64,000 bases of DNA from UBA1479 sp038109305 (GCA_038109305.1 JAYNIR010000002.1:186001-250000); one strand, 5' to 3'; positions 35,614 to 44,153 are shown, counted from the first letter of the stretch. Numbers and translations: made by a program. Notes: generated by a model not told the origin, from the sequence alone.

Positions 35614-36171
35614 GTGTACGCCGACAACACATTGACCCCCCGCGAAGCCGTGCGCCTGTGCGCGCTGGGCACGCTTGCGGGCGGACCGATGAGTTACCGC
35701 GAACTGGCGGAAGACGTGCGTCATTTTACCAGCCATATCCTGGGGCCGTCGCTGGACGTCATGGGGACGTCGATCGAATTGTTGAAGGTCGAGGGACTGG
35801 TTTCCGCCGACGGCGACACGGGCCGCAACGCCGACGCCCGCCTAACCATCACCGACGACGGGCGGACGGAACTGCAAACCCTGCTGACCGCCCGCATCCG
35901 CGCGCAAAGCAACGACATGAACAAATTGATCATGGCGTTGAAGTTCCGTTTTCTGCACCTGCTCGACACCGACGACCAGTTGGACCAACTGGACCTGTTG
36001 CTTGAGGCGGCGGAAGGTGAAATCGCCCGGCTGGAAAGCCTGCAGACTCAGCACGGCCCCGATCCGTCGTTGTTGGGCGACTGGCTGGAACACGACATCG
36101 ATGCGCTGACCCAACGCATCGGATGGCTTAAATACATGGCGGAAAAAATCGAAGCCGCGGGCGGCGATTAG
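35614..36171 (+). CDS. Winged-helix regulator-like protein
   Basis: 185 residues from a GTG at 35614 behind TTGGAG. The N-terminal half (TPREAVRLCALGTLAGGPMS; IELLKVEGLVSADG; ADARLTITDDGRTELQTLL) has the helix-turn-helix and wing pattern of PadR-like proteins. The C-terminal half is helical and acidic, as in PadR C-terminal dimerisation domains. It probably regulates transcription; the target is not evident. It stands between the aminotransferase and the convergent HPt gene. Confidence 0.7.
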   Translation: MYADNTLTPREAVRLCALGTLAGGPMSYRELAEDVRHFTSHILGPSLDVMGTSIELLKVEGLVSADGDTGRNADARLTITDDGRTELQTLLTARIRAQSNDMNKLIMALKFRFLHLLDTDDQLDQLDLLLEAAEGEIARLESLQTQHGPDPSLLGDWLEHDIDALTQRIGWLKYMAEKIEAAGGD

Positions 36172-36212
36172 TATCTCTAAAAATTTTGCGCGGACGGCGC
36201 AGTGACCGGAAT

Positions 36213-36716
36213 TTACCGGCGTCCCTCGGGCAGCCTGTCCATCATCGGCGCGAGCACGGCCATGATCGCCAGGCCGTAGTCGCCGCCGTCGCCGTCGAGG
36301 CGGTTTTCGATCACTTGGGTCATCGCATCGAGGCATTGGCGCAAGGGGGCCATGTCGCCCTCGGCAAGGGTATCGATGTTTTCGATGCGGCGGCAAAGGA
36401 TGCTCCCGATCTCGGACATCAGGCCGTATCCGAAACTGCCGCCTTGGCCCTTGATGTCATGAGACAAGCGGTAGAAGTCCTGAAGCTACGTGGAAGGCTC
36501 GCCCGCCGCTGGATCAAGGTTATCGATCAGACCCGCGAGACCCCGTAGATCGTTTTCGACCCATTCAAAGTAACTGGCCGTCATCTTGCAGACGACTTCT
36601 TCGGCGGGTTCGATCCGCTCCTGATCTTCGGCGTTCAGCCCGTCGTCCATACCGTTGTCTTCCCCATCCTCCCCGAACGCATTCGCGTAGTCTTCGGTAT
36701 CGCTTTTGGGCCCCAT
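36213..36716 (-). pseudogene. Histidine phosphotransfer (HPt) protein with an in-frame TAG
   Basis: From the ATG at 36716 an acidic N-terminal region leads to SYFEWVENDLRGLAGLIDNL. TAG at 36486-36488 then interrupts between GEPST and LQDFYRLSHDIKGQGGSFGY. The second block holds the phosphorylatable histidine of an HPt four-helix bundle and continues to 36213. The frame is identical on both sides. HPt proteins relay phosphate between a hybrid kinase and a response regulator, and a CheY-like regulator lies 750 bp away on the same strand. Unless the TAG is read through, the HPt domain is not made from this start. Confidence 0.7.
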
Positions 36717-36823
36717 GGGTGTTTAACATCCCGAGGCTGTAACGCCATACCCTCCCCCTCCCCAAGGGTCGGACGCGACAACTAGCCGGGCTTATCCGGT
36801 GAAGCAAGCATGCGTTCGCATAG

Positions 36824-36835
36824 CATCATATGATG
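36824..36835. promoter_or_regulatory. Perfect 12 bp palindrome upstream of the HPt gene
   Basis: CATCATATGATG lies 108 bp before the HPt start, next to a short ATGCG/CGCAT inverted repeat (about 36810-36821). A regulator site is possible; nothing identifies the protein. Confidence 0.3.
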
Positions 36836-36866
36836 GCCGCCGCGGCGGCAAGCCACCACCGTAGGG

Positions 36867-37304
36867 TCAGATCAGGCCGAGCCCACGAAGTTCGTCCGCC
36901 ATGTCGGGCGGCAATTCGCCCAAATGCCGGTCCTGACCGCTGAGGTCGGCGGGGGCGTCGGCCACCTGGAAGTACCGCCATCCCTGAAACGGGCGAAACG
37001 CGCGCGGCTTGACCGGGACGATTTCCGGATCCAGCACCAGACCGCAGGCCGGCAGGCCCTGCCCGTTGACCGTTTCGACCAGATCAATCAGCCTTTGCCG
37101 GCAACGGATGGCCCGCTTGATCACCCAATAGATTGATCCGCCGTCCAGCAGTTCGTCTTTCCGCTTTGGCCACATCCGGGTGATGTGCATTAGGTCGGGC
37201 AACTGGCCCTGGCGGATCCGCCCGGCGATGCGATTTTGCTGGACTTCCGCCAAGTGCTCGATGGACTCGATGCCGACGGACAGCTTGATCAAATTCAACG
37301 TCAT
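36867..37304 (-). CDS. DUF1489 family protein
   Basis: 145 residues, full length for the family. LNLIKLSVGIESIEHLAEVQ, THITRMWPKR-like HITRMWPKRKDELLDGGSIY, VLDPEIVPV and RPFQGWRYF are the conserved blocks. The family is almost confined to Alphaproteobacteria and its function is unknown. It lies between the HPt gene and the response regulator on the same strand. Confidence 0.88.
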   Translation of the reverse strand: MTLNLIKLSVGIESIEHLAEVQQNRIAGRIRQGQLPDLMHITRMWPKRKDELLDGGSIYWVIKRAIRCRQRLIDLVETVNGQGLPACGLVLDPEIVPVKPRAFRPFQGWRYFQVADAPADLSGQDRHLGELPPDMADELRGLGLI

Positions 37305-37470
37305 GGAAAATCAAAGGGTCGTTGCTCAAGGGCTTTTCATGCCGGGCGCGGCGCGCCCGATCCACCCACGAACCATATCAGGATTCAGCTGGCGAAAAAC
37401 CCGAACCCAGCCAAAGTTACCCACAACTTGTGCCCAACCGTGCGGGGCCGCTTGCGGGACTGGTATCCCC

Positions 37471-37974
37471 TCACCTTGTCGGGAACCAGGCCGTCGCCGT
37501 AGTCGTGGAACTGCCTGCGCTGGTCCAGACCGGGGGGCGCATCTGGCGGCGGCGGTCGGGACCGTAAAATTTCTCGGTCTTCACGAACGCCTTAGGTTTT
37601 TCGATAATCGTGCGGTAACGCTGGGCGATCATCTGGGTCGATACGGGTTTCGCCAAAAATTCGTTGATGCCCCAATCGCGGGCGGCGGCGATCAGATCGT
37701 GCTCCAGCGCGCCGTAAACCATGATCACCAGCGTTTCCAGCGGAAGCGGCGTTTCGCCCGCGCGGACCATTCGGGTCAATTCAACTCCTACCACCGGCGA
37801 CATCTTGTTGTCGAGGATCAGCAGGTCCAATTGTTTTTCTTGAAACAACGCTAGCGCTTCCTCGCCGTTGGAAACGGTGTCGAAATCGGCGGCGTTCAGT
37901 TCGTTCAGCATCGTCCCGATCAACTTGCGCATGGGCGCATAGTCTTCGGCAACGAGTACCGTCAAATCAGTCAA
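37471..37974 (-). CDS. CheY-like response regulator, C-terminus probably frameshifted
   Basis: 167 residues with one receiver domain: the acidic pair in VLVAEDYAPMRKL, the phosphoacceptor in LLILDNKMSP and the lysine in EFLAKPVST. After KFYGPDRRRQMRPP the frame ends in a serine/threonine-rich tail. One base off, at a run of six G (37532-37537), the sequence continues GLDQRRQFHDYGDGLVPDKV in a more protein-like way to a TGA at 37385. The GPDRRR motif followed by RR-rich tails is usual in alphaproteobacterial single-domain regulators, so I suspect a homopolymer frameshift. Confidence 0.82.
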   Translation of the reverse strand: MTDLTVLVAEDYAPMRKLIGTMLNELNAADFDTVSNGEEALALFQEKQLDLLILDNKMSPVVGVELTRMVRAGETPLPLETLVIMVYGALEHDLIAAARDWGINEFLAKPVSTQMIAQRYRTIIEKPKAFVKTEKFYGPDRRRQMRPPVWTSAGSSTTTATAWFPTR

Positions 37975-38075
37975 GTCAATGCTTTGCGCGGCCGCGGGCG
38001 CTCTCCTTCCCGTTGGCGCGGCCAGTCCGGTGACCGGACCCCACCGTCAACCCTGCCCTCAAGCCTTATTGTTAT

Positions 38076-38870
38076 TTACTTGCGATGCCAGGATGGCTTG
38101 CGCTTTTCAAGAAACGCGGCAAGTCCTTCGCGACCTTCGTTGGACGCCCTGATACGGGCGATATGTCCGGCGGTCTGCGCCATCAGGGCTTCGTCCCGCG
38201 CGCGACCGTCGACATACCGAACCAGATTTTTAACCTCTGCCATGGCGCGGGGGCCATTTTCCAGCAGCATCGAGGCGAATTCCCGCGCCCGGTCCATCAC
38301 GTCGTCGTTTTCCACGACTTCGGTGACCAGGCCGACCTCGAGCGCCCGCGCGGCGTCGATTTTTTCGCCAGTGATCATATACCGGCTGGCCTGCCGAGTG
38401 CCCATGGCGGCAAGCACATAGGGCCCGACCGCAGCCGGGATGATGCCGAGTTTGACTTCGGTCAAAGCGAATTTGGCGTTTGTTCCGGCGACCGCGATGT
38501 CGCAGGCCGCGACCAGCCCTACGCCGCCGCCGTATGCCGGACCGTTGACGGCAGCGATGGTCGGCTTGCGCAGATTGGCGAGCGTAAACATTAATCCGGC
38601 CAGAGATTTGGCGTCTTCCAGGTTGCCGTCGTGGTCCTTATCGGCCATGCGGCGCATCCATTTGACGTCTGCGCCGGCGCAAAACGACGCGCCCGCGCCG
38701 GTCAGGATGACCACGCGGACGACCTGATCCTGGCCTAAAACCTGGAGTTCGCGGGTAAGTCGGCTGATCACCTCGTCATCGAGGGCATTGTGCAGTTCGG
38801 GCCGGTTCAGGTTGACCGTGGCAACAGCCCCCTGGATGTCAGTGATGATCGCCGCGCTTGTGGTAATCAT
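38076..38870 (-). CDS. Enoyl-CoA hydratase/isomerase family protein (methylglutaconyl-CoA hydratase-like)
   Basis: 264 residues from the ATG at 38870 (GGAGAGAG upstream). The crotonase fold is clear: the oxyanion-hole segment SFCAGADVKWMRRMA and VNGPAYGGGVGLVAACD. The ADVKWMRRMA stretch resembles methylglutaconyl-CoA hydratases of leucine degradation, which would fit the LiuR-like regulator at 43668, but substrate specificity cannot be assured. It is a single gene. Confidence 0.82.
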   Translation of the reverse strand: MITTSAAIITDIQGAVATVNLNRPELHNALDDEVISRLTRELQVLGQDQVVRVVILTGAGASFCAGADVKWMRRMADKDHDGNLEDAKSLAGLMFTLANLRKPTIAAVNGPAYGGGVGLVAACDIAVAGTNAKFALTEVKLGIIPAAVGPYVLAAMGTRQASRYMITGEKIDAARALEVGLVTEVVENDDVMDRAREFASMLLENGPRAMAEVKNLVRYVDGRARDEALMAQTAGHIARIRASNEGREGLAAFLEKRKPSWHRK

Positions 38871-38975
38871 TCGTCTCTCTCCGGAACAGATGTAATATAC
38901 CCCCCATTCGCGTACCCGTCATGTGCCGCGAGTCACATTCGATAAATTTTAATTATTTCAACGTGATGGACAGTT

Positions 38976-39377
38976 TTAGTCTTTCTTCGGCCGGTCGGCG
39001 GTCGGGTGCCCGGCGTTGCGCCACCCGGCGAAACCGCCGCGCAGGCTGGCAACTGGCTCAAGCCCCATATCCTGCAGCGCCTTGGTCGCGAGCACGGCGC
39101 GCCAATTCGATTGGCAATAGAACACGAACTTCTTGCCCGACGCGAAGACGTCCTTGTGATAGGGGCTTTCCGGATCGACCCAGAATTCAAGCATCCCGCG
39201 CGGCGCGTGAAAGGCGCCAGGGATCATGCCTTCGCGTTCCAGTTCGCGAACGTCGCGAATATCGATGAATTGAACGGTTTCGTCCTCAAGCAACTTGACG
39301 GCGTCGTCGGGGGAAATGGTTTCGATTTCCTGCTCCGCCTCGGCGATCAGCTGCTTGACATTTTTCTTAAGCTTCAC
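38976..39377 (-). CDS. Rhodanese-domain protein
   Basis: 133 residues from a GTG at 39377, which overlaps the upstream TGA (GTGA) and has GGGAGGA before it. VQFIDIRDVRELEREGMIPG and the active loop FYCQSNWRAVLATKAL identify a single rhodanese domain. The catalytic cysteine is present. Sulfur relay or thiosulfate transfer is likely. It is the last gene of the thiolase-SDR-isomerase-rhodanese operon. Confidence 0.85.
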   Translation of the reverse strand: MKLKKNVKQLIAEAEQEIETISPDDAVKLLEDETVQFIDIRDVRELEREGMIPGAFHAPRGMLEFWVDPESPYHKDVFASGKKFVFYCQSNWRAVLATKALQDMGLEPVASLRGGFAGWRNAGHPTADRPKKD

Positions 39378-40000
39378 GCCGATCCTCCCTTCTTTCCCAG
39401 GAACCGCTCGATTTGCCACATCCGGTCGGAACCGAAAAACGCCTCGCCCTCGATCAGGAAATAGGGCGAGCCGAACACGCCTTCGTCGAGCGCCTTTTGC
39501 GTCCAGTCGTTGACCCGCTGCTTAACATCGTCGCGAGTGATCGCTTCCTGCAGCCCCTTGCCGTCGATGCCCATTTCTTCCGCGATATAAACAATCTCCT
39601 GCACGTCGGTAATATCGCTGCCCTTGCCGAAGTAATGGTGATAGCAGGCCTTGGCAAACGGCACCGCCTTGGCCAGATCGTGATTTTCCAGCCAATAGAA
39701 CGCGCGGGCGGCGGCCAGCGTCGAAATCGGAAACGGTTCGGGCCAGGTGAATGGCACGCCCATCATCTTAGCCGTCCGGGGCACGTCATAACGCATGTAA
39801 TCGCCCTTAAGTTCGATAGATGCGTTGGGTACGTTGCCGGTTTCCTTGAAGATCACGCCCAGCATGATCGGATGCCAGTGGACCCGGCGTCCGTATTTTT
39901 CGCCGACCTGGTCAATCTTCTGCGCCGCCAGGTAACCGTAGGGTGATGAAAAATCGAAATAGAATTCGATGGTTCCGTCAGGGTCTCTGCTGTCCGTCAT
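39374..40000 (-). CDS. 2-hydroxychromene-2-carboxylate isomerase / DsbA family protein
   Basis: 208 residues. The N-terminus IEFYFDFSSPYGYLAAQKID has the serine that replaces the redox cysteine in the kappa-GST / HCCA isomerase branch. The C-terminal GVFGSPYFLIEGEAFFGSDR is the conserved thioredoxin-fold cis-proline region. It probably isomerises an aromatic or other intermediate using glutathione. It lies in an operon downstream of the SDR gene, and its stop overlaps the rhodanese start. Confidence 0.85.
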   Translation of the reverse strand: MTDSRDPDGTIEFYFDFSSPYGYLAAQKIDQVGEKYGRRVHWHPIMLGVIFKETGNVPNASIELKGDYMRYDVPRTAKMMGVPFTWPEPFPISTLAAARAFYWLENHDLAKAVPFAKACYHHYFGKGSDITDVQEIVYIAEEMGIDGKGLQEAITRDDVKQRVNDWTQKALDEGVFGSPYFLIEGEAFFGSDRMWQIERFLGKKGGSA

Positions 40001-40031
40001 GACTTGCCTTACGAAAAATGAGGCAACGCCT

Positions 40032-40718
40032 CTACCAGGGAATTTCCCGCCCGTCGTATGAAAAGAGCCGTCCGCTCTCGGCCATGCCGGCGCCGCCCAG
40101 CACCTTGCGGATGCCGGTAACGCTGGTCTTGGCGTTGATCGCCGCCTGCGGCCCGCCCATGTCGGTCTGCACCCAGCCGGGATGCAGCAGGATCACCTTG
40201 ACGCCTTGGTCGCGGACTTCTTCGGCGAACACGTGCATGGCCATGTTCACCGCCGCCTTCGACGTCCGATATGCATACGATGCCGAATTTGGCGACGATT
40301 GCTCGATCGACGATAACACTGAAGAAATGGTCGCGATCATTTTGCCGTTGCTTGCCGCCACATGCGGTAAAAACGCGACCGACACCTTTACCGGCGCCAA
40401 CGTGTTGACGCGAAGTGCTTGTTCCCAGTCGGCATAGTCGACGTCTTGATGGCTCGGGTTTCGGTCGCCATAGACGCCCGCGTTGTTGATCAAAAGGTCG
40501 ATGGCCGTGCCTTTCAGTTTACCGGCCAGCCGGTCGACCTGCCGATGATCGGTCACGTCGAGGCCGTACACCTGAATGTCCCCCTTCATGGTCGCGAGGT
40601 CGCCCGGCGACAGGGGATTGCGGCAGGTGGCGATCACGGCCCAGCCGTCCGCCACGTGCTGGCGGGTCAGTTCGAGCCCGATGCCTCGGTTTGCCCCGGT
40701 GATGAATATCGTCGGCAT
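40032..40718 (-). CDS. Short-chain dehydrogenase (C-factor-like SDR)
   Basis: 228 residues from MPTIFITGANRGIGLELTRQ. The nucleotide-binding TGANRGIG, LLINNAGVYG and the catalytic YRTSKAAVNMAM are present, and it ends FSYDGREIPW, the usual C-terminus of C-factor-like SDRs. It reduces or oxidises a carbonyl or hydroxyl group with NAD(P)(H). The start is one base after the thiolase stop, so it is co-transcribed. It ends in a normal TAG. Confidence 0.88.
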   Translation of the reverse strand: MPTIFITGANRGIGLELTRQHVADGWAVIATCRNPLSPGDLATMKGDIQVYGLDVTDHRQVDRLAGKLKGTAIDLLINNAGVYGDRNPSHQDVDYADWEQALRVNTLAPVKVSVAFLPHVAASNGKMIATISSVLSSIEQSSPNSASYAYRTSKAAVNMAMHVFAEEVRDQGVKVILLHPGWVQTDMGGPQAAINAKTSVTGIRKVLGGAGMAESGRLFSYDGREIPW

Positions 40719-40719
40719 G

Positions 40720-41907
40720 TCAGGTCGCCCTCTCGATGGCGACGGCCGTCGCCTCGCCGCCACCGATGCAGAGGCTCGCGATCCCGCGCTTGAGATTGTA
40801 TTTTTCCAACGCTGCCATGAGCGTCACCATGATCCGCGCGCCCGAAGCACCAATGGGATGGCCAAGCGCGCAGGCCCCGCCGTGCACGTTGACTTTATCA
40901 TGCGGCAGGTCCAGATCACGCATCGCCGCCATGGTGACGACGGCGAAGGCCTCGTTGATTTCGAACAAATCGACGTCCGCCAAATCCCAGCCGGTTTTTT
41001 CCGAAAGCTTTTTCATGGCGCCGACCGGGGCGGTGGTGAACCAGCAGGGCTCGTGCGCGAAGGTCGCGTGGCCGTGGATGACAGCCTTGGGCGTCAGCCC
41101 CCGTTTTTCCGCTTTGGACCGGCGCATCAATACCATCGCCGCCGCACCGTCGGAAATCGACGACGAATTCGCCGGCGTCACCGTACCGTCCTTGGCGAAG
41201 GCAGGTTTAAGGGCGCGGATTTTTTCGATGTCGGCCTTGTGCGGCTGTTCGTCGCGGCCGACCGTCGCCTCGCCCTTCCGGGTTTTGACCGTGACGGGCA
41301 CGACTTCGGAGGAAAAACTGCCGTCTTCGACCGCGCGCTTGCCACGGATCAGGCTTTCGATGGCAAAATCGTCCTGTGCGTCGCGGGTGAACTGATAATG
41401 CGTCGCCGTGTCTTCAGCGAAGGTGCCCATCAGGCGGCCACGGTCATAGGCGTCTTCCAGCCCGTCGAGAAACATATGATCCATCACCTGGCCGTGCCCC
41501 ATTCGTAAGCCGCCGCGCGCCTTGTCCATCAGGTAAGGCGCGTTGGTCATGCTTTCCATCCCGCCCGCGACCATGACATCCCCCGCGCCGGCCAGGATGC
41601 CGTCATGCGCCAGCATCACCGCCTTCATGCCGGAGCCGCACATTTTGTTGATGGTCGTGCACGGCGTGCCGTCGGGCACCCCCGCGCCAAGGGACGCCTG
41701 GCGCGCCGGCGCCTGGCCCAGGCCCGCCGGCAGCACCACGCCCATGTAAACCTCCGACACCTGACCGGGCGCGACGCCGGCACGGTCCAGCGCGGCCTTA
41801 ATCGCGGCGGCACCCAGTTCGGGCGCGCGGGCGTCCGTCAGGTCGCCTTGAAAGCCGCCCATGGGGGTACGGGCGCCTGACACGATGACGATGGGGTCCT
41901 TATCCAT
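40720..41907 (-). CDS. Acetyl-CoA C-acyltransferase (thiolase)
   Basis: 395 residues. The nucleophilic cysteine is in TINKMCGSGMKAVMLA (about residue 90), the histidine in GGACALGHPIGASGARI, and the second cysteine in ASLCIGGGEATAVAIE. It condenses or cleaves acyl-CoAs, as in acetoacetyl-CoA formation or beta-oxidation. The ATG at 41907 has AAGGAA upstream. It is the first gene of a four-gene leftward operon. Confidence 0.93.
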   Translation of the reverse strand: MDKDPIVIVSGARTPMGGFQGDLTDARAPELGAAAIKAALDRAGVAPGQVSEVYMGVVLPAGLGQAPARQASLGAGVPDGTPCTTINKMCGSGMKAVMLAHDGILAGAGDVMVAGGMESMTNAPYLMDKARGGLRMGHGQVMDHMFLDGLEDAYDRGRLMGTFAEDTATHYQFTRDAQDDFAIESLIRGKRAVEDGSFSSEVVPVTVKTRKGEATVGRDEQPHKADIEKIRALKPAFAKDGTVTPANSSSISDGAAAMVLMRRSKAEKRGLTPKAVIHGHATFAHEPCWFTTAPVGAMKKLSEKTGWDLADVDLFEINEAFAVVTMAAMRDLDLPHDKVNVHGGACALGHPIGASGARIMVTLMAALEKYNLKRGIASLCIGGGEATAVAIERAT

Positions 41908-41923
41908 CCCGGAAGTTCCTTTG

Positions 41924-42361
41924 TTATGCTAAATGCTTGGCCAGATAATTATAGCCCGCTATGGCGATGCCGAGCCAAAAAACGATCACCCAGCCGCGGG
42001 TCAGCCGCCCCCACAGCGGATTGAAAGTATTGTGCGCACAGCGCCACAAGCTGACCGTCATCCAAATCACGTAGGGCACGGCGATGACCGCCGCCCCGGC
42101 CATGCCGATGACGGCGCCGATGATGCCGCCGCCGGTTTGCGCCGGATCGATCACCAGCCCGATCAGCGGCGCGATGAAAATCATCGCCAGGCCGACGCCG
42201 GTTACGAGGCCCGATCCGAATAGGCCGTAGGCCCAGAATACCACCCAAAGCCGTTCCCGTCCGTGCCAGCAGCGGGGGATAAGCGGCTCCGGCGGTTCGT
42301 CGCCCGGAAGTTTTCCGCCGCCGTGCAGATCGATGTAAACGGGGGTCTGGTCGTTGATCAT
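41924..42361 (-). CDS. Small membrane protein with a WRCA motif (A)
   Basis: 145 residues from the ATG at 42361. A soluble N-terminus with HGGGKLPGDEPPEPLIPRCW is followed by three or four membrane helices (VVFWAYGLFGSGLVTGVGLA; IIGAVIGMAGAAVIAVPYVI; GWVIVFWLGIAIAGYNYLA). The loop VSLWRCAHNTFNPLWG is shared with the next protein upstream. No function is known. It is co-transcribed with the other WRCA protein and the aspartate dehydrogenase-like gene. Confidence 0.7.
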   Translation of the reverse strand: MINDQTPVYIDLHGGGKLPGDEPPEPLIPRCWHGRERLWVVFWAYGLFGSGLVTGVGLAMIFIAPLIGLVIDPAQTGGGIIGAVIGMAGAAVIAVPYVIWMTVSLWRCAHNTFNPLWGRLTRGWVIVFWLGIAIAGYNYLAKHLA

Positions 42362-42371
42362 CAAACGTCCG

Positions 42372-42767
42372 TCAATGGCTCAGCCGTGAAAGGGCAACCG
42401 TCGCCTGGGCGATCACCAGGATGACCACGACGGTCTTCGCCACCTGCGGCCACAGGAACAATCCTTCCCGGTCGGCGCAACGCCAGACCGATACGCACCA
42501 CCAAATGAAGATGCCAAGCATCATCCATTCGGTCAAATGGAACAACCAACCCATGACACGGGAGATCTGCATCGGATAGGGCGACGTCGGCAAAAGGAAC
42601 AAGCGGACGATGGCGCGTTCCGCCGCGACGCCCACGAACCACACCGCGCCGTTCCACCCGGCCAGCATCCAGCGGAGCATGGCAGCGGAGAGGATTTCCT
42701 GTCTGTCCGGCGGCGTATCGGCCACGGCGTCATGCTTCTGATTGCGGACGAGGGTCGGTCGCCTCAC
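42372..42767 (-). CDS. Small membrane protein with a WRCA motif (B)
   Basis: 131 residues from a GTG at 42767 that overlaps the stop of the aspartate dehydrogenase-like gene (GTGA). Helices cover about residues 35-52, 75-95 and 108-125. VSVWRCADREGLFLWP parallels the motif of the neighbouring protein, so the two are probably distant paralogues. The function is unknown. Confidence 0.68.
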   Translation of the reverse strand: MRRPTLVRNQKHDAVADTPPDRQEILSAAMLRWMLAGWNGAVWFVGVAAERAIVRLFLLPTSPYPMQISRVMGWLFHLTEWMMLGIFIWWCVSVWRCADREGLFLWPQVAKTVVVILVIAQATVALSRLSH

Positions 42768-43591
42768 GTGCCGACCTTAAGCGGCTGCACCAGGCCCTTC
42801 AGGGCGGCGATGACACTCAAGGGCACGATCCGCCCGGTCGCGGGATTGGCCTCCGTCGGCAGGCCGCCGATCTTCATTTCGACCTGCAGAATATCGGATT
42901 CAACGGTGATCCAGTGAGTGTTGCGCTCGATCCACGGATCGGCCCAAATTTCGTATCGTGTGCTGGCCGGCCCGATGCCGGCAAGCCCAAGCGCCACGGC
43001 GACGTTGACGTTGGCCGGGAATTTGTCGGCGGCGTCCAGCACGCTGCCTTCGTAAAGCTTAACCGGTTCGGTCAGATTTTCCAGATCGATGCCCATGTCG
43101 GCGACGAACGCGACTTTCTTGAACCCCTTGGGCGGTTTGTGGGTGCGCATGATGACGGTGTGCAGGTTGCCTTCCGCCGCCGCGCGCACGGTGTCGAGCC
43201 CGACGATGGCGCCCGTCGGCACGATGATCTGGGCGCCGGTCTCCCGCGCCCGGTCGATCAGGTCCATGTGGTGCAGCAACTGCGTCACGGTAAGCGGCAT
43301 GAGAATGCGCCCGGCATCGATCGCCGGACGAGCGACATCGACGAACACAGCGGGCGCGACGCATTCGACGATCACGTCGGCTGCGTCCGCCAGATCGCTC
43401 AGGCCCAATACCGGCGGCGGCGTTTTCAGATGCGCCAACCGGTCTTTCGCCCGGATTCTGTCATTGGCCGATACGGCGACAAGTTTCAGCCGCGGTTCGT
43501 TCCCCGCATCAAGCCATTCGGCGACCGGCAGACCGACGGCGCCGAGCCCGCCGAGCGCCACTTTCACGGGCGAAACAGCACTGGTTCCCAA
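42764..43591 (-). CDS. Aspartate dehydrogenase-like (NadX family) protein
   Basis: 275 residues from a TTG at 43591 with GGGAGG six bases before. VKVALGGLGAVGLPVAEWL is the Rossmann NAD(P) loop. VIVECVAP, IVPTGAIVGLDTVRAA and FPANVNVAVALGLAGIGPAST match the L-aspartate dehydrogenase family, which makes iminoaspartate for NAD synthesis or deaminates related amino acids. Members in catabolic contexts may act on other amino acids. It starts the unit with the two WRCA membrane proteins. Confidence 0.82.
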   Translation of the reverse strand: MGTSAVSPVKVALGGLGAVGLPVAEWLDAGNEPRLKLVAVSANDRIRAKDRLAHLKTPPPVLGLSDLADAADVIVECVAPAVFVDVARPAIDAGRILMPLTVTQLLHHMDLIDRARETGAQIIVPTGAIVGLDTVRAAAEGNLHTVIMRTHKPPKGFKKVAFVADMGIDLENLTEPVKLYEGSVLDAADKFPANVNVAVALGLAGIGPASTRYEIWADPWIERNTHWITVESDILQVEMKIGGLPTEANPATGRIVPLSVIAALKGLVQPLKVGT

Positions 43592-43667
43592 GGAAGGCCT
43601 CCCAAATCCATTCCGGTCGCTAATATAGACGGATCGCCCTGTTCGGGGAAATCGTTCGCGACGCCGG

Positions 43668-44066
43668 TCAGCGGCCCTCGCGTTCCGCCAGAAGCTTCGA
43701 CGACTGTTTTTCGAACCGGTCCAGTTCGGTAAGGGTTTCGGTGATATCCGCCTGCTGCTGGCGCAGTTGTTCGCGGCGGTCCCGCAGTTTGCCGATGAAC
43801 AGCTTCAGTTGCGACACTTCGGAGGGATCGACGTCATAAAGGTCGATCATTTCGCGGATTTCAACGAGCGAAAAGCCCAACCGCTTGCCCCGCATGATTA
43901 GCCGCAGCCGGACGTGGTCGCGGGCGGAATAAATCCGCCGCTGGCCTTCCCGGGCCGGGCTGAGCATGCCCTTGTCTTCATAAAACCGAATGGCCCGGGG
44001 CGTGATGTCGAACGCGCGGGCCAATTCGGCGATGCCGAAATGGGTTTGTGTCTGATCCAATGCCAT
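43668..44066 (-). CDS. MerR family regulator, LiuR-like
   Basis: 132 residues. FGIAELARAFDITPRAIRFY, then EDKGMLSPAREGQRRIYSAR and RGKRLGFSLVEIREMIDLYD are characteristic of LiuR, the MerR regulator of leucine/isovalerate degradation in Proteobacteria. The C-terminal helix is the dimer coiled coil and there are no metal-binding cysteines. A TGACGTATACGTCA operator lies 14 bp before its start, so it autoregulates. The liu catabolic genes themselves are not next to it. Confidence 0.85.
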   Translation of the reverse strand: MALDQTQTHFGIAELARAFDITPRAIRFYEDKGMLSPAREGQRRIYSARDHVRLRLIMRGKRLGFSLVEIREMIDLYDVDPSEVSQLKLFIGKLRDRREQLRQQQADITETLTELDRFEKQSSKLLAEREGR

Positions 44067-44080
44067 GGGCCGAGACTAGC

Positions 44081-44094
44081 TGACGTATACGTCA
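44081..44094. promoter_or_regulatory. MerR/LiuR-type operator
   Basis: TGACGTATACGTCA is a perfect 14 bp palindrome immediately before the LiuR-like gene. An extra ACGT in the adjoining CAACGTAAAG (44093-44102) extends it, so three ACGT cores are spaced six and eight bases apart. LiuR boxes are built from such ACGT half-sites. Confidence 0.6.
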
Positions 44095-44153
44095 ACGTAA
44101 AGTGCGGGCCGGGTGGCCGGCGCCCGGCGGCCCGGCCTAACCGACCTGCCCGA

